Positions 61,001 to 64,000 of a DNA stretch of 64,000 bases are shown here, one piece after another. A program made the position numbers and the translations under genes. The notes under the pieces were generated by a model that saw only the letters and a program-made list of their open reading frames with translations, was not told the DNA's origin and made no database searches. The first letter of the stretch is position 1. Every line of letters starts with the position of its first letter. The stretch comes from Lytechinus pictus. Lineage: Eukaryota; Echinodermata; Echinoidea; Temnopleuroida; Toxopneustidae. Location of the stretch: NCBI RefSeq assembly GCF_037042905.1, contig NC_087249.1:15867901-15931900 (forward strand). Reading direction: 5' to 3'.

Positions 61001-62743
61001 AATCCATATGCTTTTTACGCATCAGTAACCATTAAATTTTCAAATAGCGCCCTCTAATATTTTGAAAATGTAAATCATCTATAGTTTTCTCTCTACCTCC
61101 TTCTGTTTCTTGCCCTCTATTAAATCACAGACGTCAATGCATGTACATCGTTCTGATACGATTGCAGTTCTAGTCTTCTTCTTCTTCGTCTTCTTCCCTG
61201 AGTACAGACCACCTTCTGGTATATATTCAGGACTATGAGGTGACCTAACAAGTGCAATACACTGGGTGGACACCCTACTCTTTGACGAACATTTGCGTCC
61301 TTTCCTATCTAAGCGACCGGGCTACGCCGCCTCCTTTACCATGAAAAATTGGTCACTGTCACCCCCCCCCCTCCCATTATCAACGAATTGCATGAAGAAC
61401 GCATAATGGAGATCAACTCTCTTTTTTATTCATTTCAATACTTACTAATTAGTATTTTACAAGAGTGGATACACCCTTAGACCTTGAAAATACGATTTTT
61501 TTTCAATCTCTTTAAAGCTAACACCACTATTATTAAATAATTTCGAAAAAATTTAACACATATGTAAACTAATGAAGAATGTTCTGAGACTCTCTCGCTT
61601 GCCTTTATCGGATTTTGGTTTCATATTGAAAGCGCTTTTTTTTTCTTACCAAATCCTACAATCAGTAAATTTCATTATTTACTTACTTTCACATCCAATC
61701 TCGTCAGATAACAAACCATTCGACATGCATTGCACAGATGAATTCCCAACGAGATTGTACCCAGTAGGACAGCTAAATTCACATCGTGTATTCTCGGGTA
61801 TGGTTGTTCCTGAGGGACACAGACTGTTGGTATTATTCAATGGTGAACAGTAGTCAACCGGACAAAATACATCTGTATAATTAGATGGATAGATCATTAC
61901 AAATTGAGTACATCGTAACTTAAATAAAAGCATGCTGAAATGTTGAAAAGAGTCATATACATGTAATACAAAAAATATAATATATATATCTGCCCTTTTC
62001 CAAAATAACATACAATGTTCAATTTTTCGCTTTCAAGCAAAATAATTTGGCAAAAAAATTACAACAGTAATTGATTACTTCTGTCAAGCCTTGAGTGATA
62101 AGTGGCGAATGAACGAGCACACAAATACCACAATGTCACTCATAGAAAGAATAAGAGCTACAGATGCTATCAAACTTTTTTTATGACCCCCCCCCCCAAA
62201 AAAAAAATTAATAATAATAATAATAATCATAATAATAAATAAAGAATAAAATAAAATAACAACCCACACACAACGTCTCGAGGCAATTTTGATTTTATAT
62301 TCGGCTTTGGTAACCCTGATTTGATTTGTTTTATTTCGACAAGGTGCAATATACACACAATACAATACAAAGAATAGCTGAGCTCAAGAATTAAGATCGA
62401 TTTGAAACGTTGATGTTTTATTATTATCCATGACGTTTAGCTGAAAAAGATTTTTAATTTTTTCGAACACAAATAGGTGGCAAACATTTTAAAGAGGTTG
62501 TGATCATGTCATTTGTAAATGGACACACCCGCCGCTCAACCAACAGCGGTCAGTGCATGTTAACAATCGATTTCAACGATGGTAAAGTATCTAAACGCCT
62601 TCCTGGCATAGCGATATACTGTGAAATTCATATTATTCAAAATTGCAAGGACACGTAAAGGAAAGAATTTCAAGCTTTTCAGTGCTTACCTTGGGGAGGG
62701 GTAGGAACAATGCCCCGTCGTCGCCGCCGCCTTGCCGAAGCCT
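37611..62743 (-). CDS. Multi-exon gene, 5'-partial: CCP array, EGF, SEA, EGF, transmembrane protein
   Basis: Gene model assembled by hand from 23 exons; the start codon and signal peptide lie beyond 64 kb or were not found. Seen: every internal junction has GT-AG sites, and every intron is phase 1 except the phase-0 intron inside the SEA domain. Order of the product: polybasic mini-exon, 14 sushi/CCP modules, 3 EGF, SEA, calcium-binding-type EGF, linker, one membrane helix, short cytoplasmic tail; about 1,240 residues in this window. Known for these families: CCP modules mediate protein-protein recognition, and an EGF-SEA-EGF-TM arrangement is typical of membrane mucins. Inferred: a type I surface glycoprotein with a long glycosylated ectodomain. 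CCP2 and CCP12 are frameshifted as sequenced, so the allele may be damaged, those exons may be skipped, or the assembly may contain errors. I do not recognise an orthologue name. Confidence 0.85.
38047..38635. mobile_element. Foldback MITE with arms of about 180 bases, complete copy
   Basis: Ends TTAAAGGTCAAGTCCACC and its near-complement GGACTTGTCCTTTAA. The arms can be followed for about 180 bases each (shared GAAAATTTCATCAAAAT and AAGAAAGTTATGACATTTT). It lies in the intron between the linker and membrane exons. Partial relatives occur at about 200-660, 22640-22850 and 28436-28560. Confidence 0.8.
38935..38973 (-). CDS. Juxtamembrane linker micro-exon
   Basis: A 39-base exon, phase 1-1, between a strong acceptor (TTCTTCCCCTAG) and a consensus donor (GTGAGT). 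It encodes 13 codons, SPSDPDETRSDI with split ends, polar and acidic. It joins EGF4 to the membrane exon in frame (GCA codons at both junctions). Too short for any ORF scan; supported by splice signals and phase. Confidence 0.78.
39636..39794 (-). CDS. EGF4 exon, calcium-binding type
   Basis: Exon of 159 bases (53 codons), phase 1-1, acceptor TCTTTATAG, donor GTAGGA. It starts with EVDECADGSHDC, which fits the calcium-binding EGF signature (D-x-D/E-x-C with preceding acidic residues), then ALC, FGCLCNEGYDD and GRYC. The Cys5-Cys6 loop is longer than usual. It sits between SEA and the membrane, matching the second EGF of MUC3/12/17-like ends. Confidence 0.9.
40085..41600 (-). pseudogene. CR1/L2-like LINE 3' fragment with an inserted element
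   Basis: Decayed reverse-transcriptase C-terminal region on the minus strand. About 41203-41589 reads NKLKLNDTKTEF, then LLDSIHWLPL near 41060. About 40209-40475 reads LVFKSLNKQAPQYLNDCL and VPVSKYWNKLPLSLRQSP up to a stop. Stops and a 0.54-kb insertion break it. The 3' end carries an ATT microsatellite and the GCGCTT/CCAAAGCGCTT motif usual for this LINE group. It lies in the intron between SEA and EGF4. Confidence 0.8.
40499..41035. mobile_element. Hairpin-rich insertion inside the LINE fragment
   Basis: LINE reading is interrupted between HWLPL (41.06 kb) and HRIVFKLLLLVFKSL (40.49 kb). Ends CCTTTACACGGAGG and CCTTTTACACCTTC are inverted relative to each other. The interior is full of short palindromes, including a perfect 22-bp palindrome centred on TTGAACATGTTCAA at 40878-40899, and repeated ACATGGA/ACACGGA words. 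No coding capacity recognised. Confidence 0.6.
41968..42199 (-). CDS. SEA domain exon, second half with predicted cleavage motif
   Basis: Exon of 232 bases, phase-0 acceptor (CTTACTTACAG), phase-1 donor (GTACGT). It encodes about 77 residues. VVLGYFNGSLGVDSAVSV is the SEA strand-turn-strand region with a G-S-hydrophobic motif (NGSLGV), where mucin SEA domains cut themselves between G and S. After it come LTDALMQEMIEG (helix) and SLRINMASLNV (last strand). Known: G|S autoproteolysis in MUC1-type SEA domains. Inferred: cleavage here is possible, but the motif is GSLGV, not GSVVV. Confidence 0.85.
42321..42473. mobile_element. Short hairpin MITE in the SEA intron
   Basis: Inverted arms CCCCTTGCATAAAAGTTAC and GTAACTTTTATGCAACGGGG flank about 110 bases. 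Related ends (GGGCCCTGTTGCAT) occur at 16873-17375. It sits in the phase-0 intron that splits the SEA domain. Confidence 0.65.
43349..43476 (-). CDS. SEA domain exon, first half
   Basis: Exon of 128 bases with a phase-1 acceptor (CTCCTCACAG) and a phase-0 donor (GTAAAT). It encodes about 43 residues: INGVQVNFDAAYRDPQSAEY and then AGAEVIRYV. The pattern aromatic-x-x-x-Y-x-D-P-x-S-x-E-Y is that of the SEA N-terminal half (first strand and first helix). The second half is in the next exon. The phase-0 intron in the middle of the domain is the only non-phase-1 junction in the gene model. Confidence 0.82.
43480..44720. other. EGF3-SEA intron, no feature
   Basis: AT-rich intron of about 1.25 kb. 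I see no exon-like Cys pattern and no inverted termini. Confidence 0.5.
44733..44834 (-). CDS. EGF3 exon (short)
   Basis: Exon of 102 bases (34 codons), phase 1-1, acceptor GGGAATTAG, donor GTAGGT. Six cysteines at short spacing: LRCNDVVC, QTCFQGVCVCQDG, NGVC. This compact EGF-like form lacks the usual GF/GY turn motif between Cys5 and Cys6. It is placed directly before the SEA domain, as in membrane mucins. Confidence 0.82.
45166..45288 (-). CDS. EGF2 exon
   Basis: Exon of 123 bases (41 codons), phase 1-1, acceptor CTTGTACAG, donor GTAAAT. Classic EGF: ACQIDSCMNGGTC, then TFTCTCPSGFTGMMC. The CMNGGTC and CPSGFTG motifs are diagnostic. No calcium-binding signature. Confidence 0.92.
45843..45971 (-). 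CDS. EGF1 exon
   Basis: Exon of 129 bases (43 codons), phase 1-1, acceptor GTCAACAG, donor GTAATA. Six cysteines in EGF spacing: NKCSTLPC, SFC, TFQC, SC, then YEGYEN and PQC. The CSCYEGYE core is typical of EGF modules. The calcium-binding D-x-D/N-E signature before the first Cys is absent (reads GINKC). Joins CCP14 through an AGT codon. Confidence 0.87.
46090..47066. mobile_element. DNA element with TIR around GTGCGTATNAAAAAAA
   Basis: The left end, GTACCGTGCGTAT followed by an A-run and AGTTTACACTTTG, recurs inverted at the right end (CAAAGTGTAAACTT, a T-run, ATACGCACTG). It lies in the CCP14-EGF1 intron. The right 240 bases (46835-47070) are repeated in the same orientation at 11596-11838, confirming an interspersed family. 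No ORF inside. Confidence 0.65.
47705..47887 (-). CDS. CCP14 exon (type A sushi module)
   Basis: Exon of 183 bases, phase 1-1, acceptor TTTTCTCCCAG, donor GTAAGA. The translation starts LCEVDYISPLTN, then ECDFSCPTGYNLVGNST, then SDQIGCE. It is close to CCP1 over its second half (CPTGYNLVG, NGLLSD) and unlike the W/P modules between them. It lacks the extra early Cys of CCP1 and so has the usual six. It is the last CCP before the EGF region. Confidence 0.87.
48276..49214. mobile_element. Non-autonomous hAT-type element on the CCP13 donor
   Basis: Terminal inverted repeats CAGAGGCGTCGATCC and CAGGGGCGTCGATCC. Perfect 8-bp target duplication CTTACTGG at 48268-48275 and 49215-49222. Inside are G- and C-runs near the ends, three to four degenerate units carrying GCTCGCGCTTCGCGC, and TA and TG microsatellites at about 49008-49130. 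No transposase ORF. The 8-bp duplication and CAGNGGCG ends are hAT hallmarks. Confidence 0.88.
49220..49402 (-). CDS. CCP13 exon (W type), donor rebuilt by a hAT duplication
   Basis: Exon of 183 bases, phase 1-1, acceptor TATTTCCAG. Six-cysteine sushi module starting ICPVWEYTLPLNGSC, then CRFGCAEGYLLEGDDIARC and LTGSLPHC. The usual FEC before GY is FGC, and two sequons are lost (NSN, LTGS). The donor reads CCA|GTAAGC. Its last three exon bases and first five intron bases are the 8-bp target duplication of the hAT element at 48276-49214, so only intron bases from +6 onward are transposon-derived. Confidence 0.88.
49473..51049. mobile_element. MITE with arms GGGCARTYCCATAAA, split by a hAT insertion
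   Basis: Inverted ends GATGGGCAATTCCATAAA and GAGGGCAGTCCCATAAA lie at 49473 and 51049, with GTA on both outer sides. Second inner inverted pair TGTACGTCCGACC at 50863-50875 and 51006-51018. Without the inserted hAT element the MITE would be about 210 bases. It lies in the CCP12-CCP13 intron. Confidence 0.7.
49493..50857. mobile_element. Degenerate hAT-type element nested in the MITE
   Basis: Ends CAGGGGCGTAAAT and CACTAGCGTAAAT in inverted orientation. Outer octamers CATAAAAT and CATTATGT match imperfectly, so the target duplication is decayed or uncertain. The interior is AT-rich with CTCGCTTCGCTCGC units at about 50340-50640 and a long C-run near 50810. No ORF. Confidence 0.6.
51205..51388 (-). 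pseudogene. CCP12 exon with one-base insertion
   Basis: Exon of 184 bases instead of 183. It is open as a sushi module (IPCPVGNYIPPLNGSC, then CRFECAPGYVLEGGD) up to FNGSLP. There the coding strand has AAA where CCP10 has AA, shifting the frame seven codons before the donor (GTAAGG). Reading on into CCP13 meets a stop after about 17 codons. Splice sites look intact. Either a real null lesion, an exon that is skipped in frame, or a homopolymer error. Confidence 0.8.
51420..51800. other. CCP11-CCP12 intron, no feature
   Basis: Unique-looking intron with no recognised element. A short inverted pair, GGTTTAGAGTC/GACTCTAAACC, lies at about 51436-51462. Confidence 0.5.
51825..52007 (-). CDS. CCP11 exon (W type)
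   Basis: Exon of 183 bases, phase 1-1, acceptor TTCTTGCCAG, donor GTAAGA. Six-cysteine sushi module: ICPVWDYTWPLTGSC, then LECRFECAEGYLFEGSD and LNGSIPDC. The first sequon is lost (LTGS for LNGS). More diverged than the CCP4-9 block, consistent with an older copy. Confidence 0.88.
52020..52980. other. CCP10-CCP11 intron, no clear feature
   Basis: Mostly AT-rich. The stretch 52230-52560 is less AT-rich and may be a repeat remnant, but I find no terminal repeats or coding pattern. Confidence 0.45.
52996..53178 (-). CDS. CCP10 exon (P type)
   Basis: Exon of 183 bases, phase 1-1, acceptor ATATTTTCAG, donor GTAAGA. Open across its full length, starting ITCPVPNYTTPLNGSC, then CAEGYLLEGDDTVMCG and FNGSLPSC, with six cysteines and three sequons. 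It has no early methionine, so a start-to-stop ORF scan misses it. It shows the intact form of the exon end that is frameshifted in CCP12. Confidence 0.88.
53596..53637 (-). pseudogene. Relic CCP exon reduced to 14 codons
   Basis: The last 42 bases of a CCP exon survive: LSGELNVSLPYCN followed by a good donor (GTAAGG). The other three quarters are gone. By chance or selection the break is preceded by TTTCTCATATTCAG, which can act as an acceptor and would give a 42-base, phase 1-1, in-frame mini-exon. Closest relative by eye is the end of CCP11 (LSGELNGSIPDC). I treat it as a relic; use as an exon is possible but unproven. Confidence 0.6.
53913..54095 (-). CDS. CCP9 exon (W type)
   Basis: Exon of 183 bases, phase 1-1, acceptor ATTTCCAG, donor GTAAGC. 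Six-cysteine sushi module starting ITCPVWEYTWPLNGSC, with NSNVDWS (sequon lost) and DGDDTASCGDDRQ. It pairs with CCP6, 1,706 bases away. The sequence around 54096-54260 is nearly identical to 55802-55970, showing that the flanking intron was copied too. Confidence 0.9.
54578..54760 (-). CDS. CCP8 exon (W type)
   Basis: Exon of 183 bases, phase 1-1, acceptor TTGTCAG, donor GTAAGG. Six-cysteine sushi module starting ITCPVWEYTWPLNGSC, then CDEGYILEGDNNARCG and LNRSLPTC. The third sequon is NRS instead of NGS, shared with CCP5. It is the duplicate of CCP5, at a spacing of 1,712 bases. Confidence 0.9.
55016..55198 (-). CDS. CCP7 exon (P type)
   Basis: Exon of 183 bases, phase 1-1, donor GTAAGG. 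PNYNTP-type six-cysteine sushi module with CAEGYLLEGDHATRC in the core and three sequons. First exon of the second copy of the three-exon block. It lies 1,711 bases from CCP4, and the AAATAAATAA-rich intron beside the donor is nearly identical in the two. Confidence 0.9.
55619..55801 (-). CDS. CCP6 exon (W type), shortened donor
   Basis: Exon of 183 bases, phase 1-1, acceptor ATTTCCAG. Six-cysteine sushi module starting ITCPVWEYTWPLNGSC, then DWPTECRFECTEGYRLEGDD. The donor is GTAGGC, one base shorter than the GTAAGG seen after the same exon end (ACTTGTACAA) in CCP2. It still begins GT and is probably usable. It ends the CCP4-5-6 block and pairs with CCP9 in the duplicate block. Confidence 0.88.
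56290..56472 (-). CDS. CCP5 exon (W type), weak donor
   Basis: Exon of 183 bases, phase 1-1. Six-cysteine sushi module starting ITCPVWEYSWPLNGSC, then CDEGYIIEGDNNARCG. It differs from its duplicate CCP8 by only about two residues (WEYS for WEYT, YIIEG for YILEG). The donor reads GTACGG where CCP8 has GTAAGG, so splicing efficiency may be lower. The downstream intron holds an ATT-type microsatellite shared with CCP8. Confidence 0.88.
56727..56909 (-). CDS. CCP4 exon (P type)
   Basis: Exon of 183 bases, phase 1-1, donor GTAAGG, acceptor ATATTTTCAG. Six-cysteine sushi module of the PNYNTP type. Compared with CCP3 and CCP7 it reads NSSFDWS instead of NSSVDWS, one of very few differences. It is the first exon, in transcription order, of the 1.71-kb duplicated block CCP4-5-6, and matches CCP7 in the second block. 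Confidence 0.9.
57339..57521 (-). CDS. CCP3 exon (P type)
   Basis: Exon of 183 bases, 61 codons, phase 1-1, donor GTAAGG. Six-cysteine sushi module starting ITCSVPNYNTPLNGSC, then ECRFECAEGYLLEGD. Three N-glycosylation sequons are visible (LNGS, SNSS, FNGS). Almost identical to CCP4 and CCP7. Its downstream intron is also homologous to those of the neighbouring copies, so exon and intron were copied together. Confidence 0.9.
57729..58071. mobile_element. Small hAT-type element in the CCP2-CCP3 intron
   Basis: Ends CACTAGCGTACCTA and CAGTGGCGTACCTA in inverted orientation, flanked by perfect 8-bp CTTGTGAT at 57721-57728 and 58072-58079. The interior holds C-runs and a direct duplication of about 75 bases with long T-tracts at about 57898-57925 and 57977-58007. 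The paralogous intron copies at about 57100 and 55390 lack it, giving empty sites. Confidence 0.87.
58300..58481 (-). pseudogene. CCP2 exon with one-base deletion
   Basis: CCP exon of 182 bases where its paralogues have 183. The first part is intact (ACPVWNYSSPVNGSC, then CTFECAEGYRLEGDDIAR). At the fifth cysteine, at about 58347-58352 on the plus strand, one base is missing relative to the paralogue pattern AGA TGT GGG. The TGT is lost and the frame slips for the rest of the exon. Acceptor TATTTTCAG and donor GTAAGG are intact. Skipping it would keep frame, since its flanking introns are phase 1. It is either a real lesion or a sequencing error. Confidence 0.8.
59008..59141. repeat. Tandem duplication of about 68 bases with a small hairpin
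   Basis: The unit starting TTCTTCTTTGCATTGACGCC and ending at TTCCTATTCCG is present twice with one or two differences. Each has a GCCTNCAGGC hairpin. The pyrimidine-rich flank continues to about 59170. It may mark one edge of the element that also contains the 150-bp array. Confidence 0.7.
59500..61060. repeat. Tandem array, about 150-bp monomer, 10 copies
   Basis: The landmark TAGCGCCCTCTATT (or TAGTGCC) starts near 59691, 59844, 59992, 60148, 60301, 60444, 60593, 60745, 60897 and 61045, spaced 143-156 bases. Monomers also share ACGCATCAGTGACCATTA and CATAACTTCCTTGTTTT-like words. It lies in the CCP1-CCP2 intron; monomers are diverged and no ORF runs through them. Confidence 0.85.
61687..61872 (-). 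CDS. CCP1 exon (type A sushi module)
   Basis: Exon of 186 bases (62 codons), phase 1-1, acceptor ATTATACAG, donor GTAAGT. The translation has the CCP pattern: FCPVDYCSPLNN, then CEFSCPTGYNLVG, then a late SDEIGC, with 7 cysteines including one extra early Cys. It carries an N-S-S sequon. It belongs to a different subtype from the W/P array and is closest to CCP14 at the other end of the array, so the two similar modules bracket the expanded region. Confidence 0.85.
61900..62680. other. Intron without recognised feature
   Basis: Between CCP1 and the mini-exon I see only a C-run followed by an A-run and ATT repeats at 62188-62240. No exon or mobile-element end was recognised. Confidence 0.6.
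62690..62743 (-). CDS. Mini-exon with polybasic run, most 5' exon found
   Basis: A 54-base candidate exon, phase 1 at both ends. It has a pyrimidine-rich acceptor ending TTCAG and a strong donor (CAAG then GTAAGC). It encodes about 18 residues, ASARRRRRGIVPTPPQ plus split codons, and joins CCP1 in frame through a GAT codon. The run of five arginines resembles a proprotein-convertase (furin-type) site, followed by a proline-rich spacer. There is no homology support: the call rests on splice sites, length divisible by three and matching phase. It could be a chance open stretch. Confidence 0.5.
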
Positions 62744-62759
62744 CTGAACCATGATGATA

Positions 62760-63393
62760 ACAATAACACAAACAACCGTGATTAATCTTCGTCATTTTAT
62801 AATTTCGAGGATATTTTTCAAAAGATATATCAAATATAAATTCTCCTCATTTTAAACTAGCCTACAACATAAATCCATAACAAAACCCAGAGAGAAATAA
62901 ACTAGAGAAAAACTGACATTCAATTGGCAATGGCGACGAGTTGGGTGGTCTGTTAGAGAAAATACAATAAAATGAAGACTTTAAAGTATATAACTTTTAT
63001 TGTCTCGGATATAAAAAATACGAAATAGGGCGAATAACTAAACAGAACAATCGAAAAACCCACAGTGATCATGGAATTTGCATTTGCATATTTTGATAAC
63101 GTCATAAAACGCAAAGTAGTAATTGAGTGTTTTGACACCATTTTGATGATGTCATAAAATACCTAAATATCAATAATCTACTATTTTGATATTCTACTGT
63201 GTTTTGAATGAAAAAATGGGGGTCCTATTTTCGTTAAAATGCACGCGAGACAGTCTTTCTTCTGTGCTTCATTTCCTTCGTGGAAGTTAGTCGTAGAACG
63301 TTGAAAGCTGAATAACGTAAAACAATGTTGATAACTAAATGATTAATATAATACTATGACTTTCTATGATACATAATTAAGTTTGCCCCCCCC

Positions 63394-63429
<36 letters not shown>

Positions 63430-64000
63430 GCATATAATATTAATAATAACAGATGGGATTTGTGAAACGCTAAATCCACTCTGCAGAGTGCCAAGGCGCA
63501 TTGAAAGAAAGAAAGAAAGAAAAAGAGAAAAGTACGAATACAATGATAAATTAAGGAACAATTAAGCATTGAATAGACGCGTCTTAAGGTAGCGTTTAAA
63601 TGTGTCAATGGAAGTGCATTCACGGATAACGGGGGGGGGGATCATATAGTGAACAGGGCCAGCATGAGCAAAAGCCCGTACCCCCATGTCTTAACACGTT
63701 TGTGAACAACTATAAGGAACCAGAGTCGGATTATAAAATCCAGAGCACATTCATGATGCTAGAGCTGACCACAGCACAAAAGGATTAAACAAAATCCAAG
63801 AGATACCAGGCATGCTGGCTCTGTACAAGATTCTAACAAGATAATAATAGAGCTGCAGCACAGACTTACAAAGTCAAAGTAACAAAGGAGCATTCAACAA
63901 AAGTGACTAAACAGTAAACTTATATAGCAATGCACTTGCACATGAAGTGTAGTAAAAATGGCTACAGTGAATAGAGAGTTCAAGTTCAAAAAAACAAAAT
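62760..64000. other. Upstream region, no exon found
   Basis: AT-rich sequence with a C-run then long A-run at 63387-63426 and GAAA repeats near 63508. The stretch 63560-63900 looks like a mobile-element remnant, but no motif can be named. The missing 5' exons of the gene probably lie beyond 64 kb. Confidence 0.4.

Noticed and set aside
59500..61060. CRISPR array
   Set aside because: Units are about 150 bases, diverged throughout, with no short identical repeats alternating with unique spacers, and the DNA is eukaryotic.

Overview
The window is animal nuclear DNA: AT-rich, intron-bearing and crowded with decayed transposons. No prokaryotic, organellar, tRNA or rRNA gene was recognised. The repeat vocabulary suggests an echinoderm, most likely a sea urchin. 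It includes dispersed GCGCTTCGCGC palindromes, a CR1/L2-like LINE, a PIF/Harbinger fossil, hAT-type elements with 8-bp target duplications, TTAA-flanked elements, long-arm foldback MITEs and a tandem repeat built on AAGGTCAAAGGTCAT. The taxon is an inference from memory of such repeats, not from a search.

From 1 to 37 kb I find no convincing host exon. This part holds nested mobile elements: a three-deep nest at 0.66-3.55 kb, a Harbinger transposase fossil carrying a SINE-like insertion at 4.1-5.4 kb, TTAA-flanked elements at 5.54-7.08 and 14.25-14.71 kb, LINE scraps at 11.3, 15.1 and 21.7-22.4 kb, a dispersed 15-bp motif array at 24.8-26.8 kb, and a CR1/L2-like LINE at 31.7-36.4 kb broken by three insertions.

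From 37.6 to 62.7 kb the minus strand carries one multi-exon gene, incomplete at its 5' end. I reconstructed 23 exons from splice sites, reading phase and cysteine pattern; all but one of the introns are phase 1. Read N to C, the product has a short polybasic exon (five arginines), fourteen six-cysteine sushi/CCP modules, three EGF modules, a SEA domain split over two exons, a calcium-binding-type EGF, a 13-codon linker, one transmembrane helix and a tail of about 34 residues. The EGF-SEA-EGF-TM end matches the membrane-proximal layout of transmembrane mucins, with a CCP array where the mucin domain would be. A cell-surface adhesion, recognition or complement-control-like role is an inference.

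The CCP array is evolving quickly. A three-exon block of about 1.71 kb is tandemly duplicated with its introns. Two CCP exons carry single-base frameshifts and one is reduced to 14 codons. Two donor sites deviate from their paralogues. Several transposons have inserted into individual copies; one hAT element landed exactly on a splice donor, and its 8-bp target duplication rebuilt the donor.
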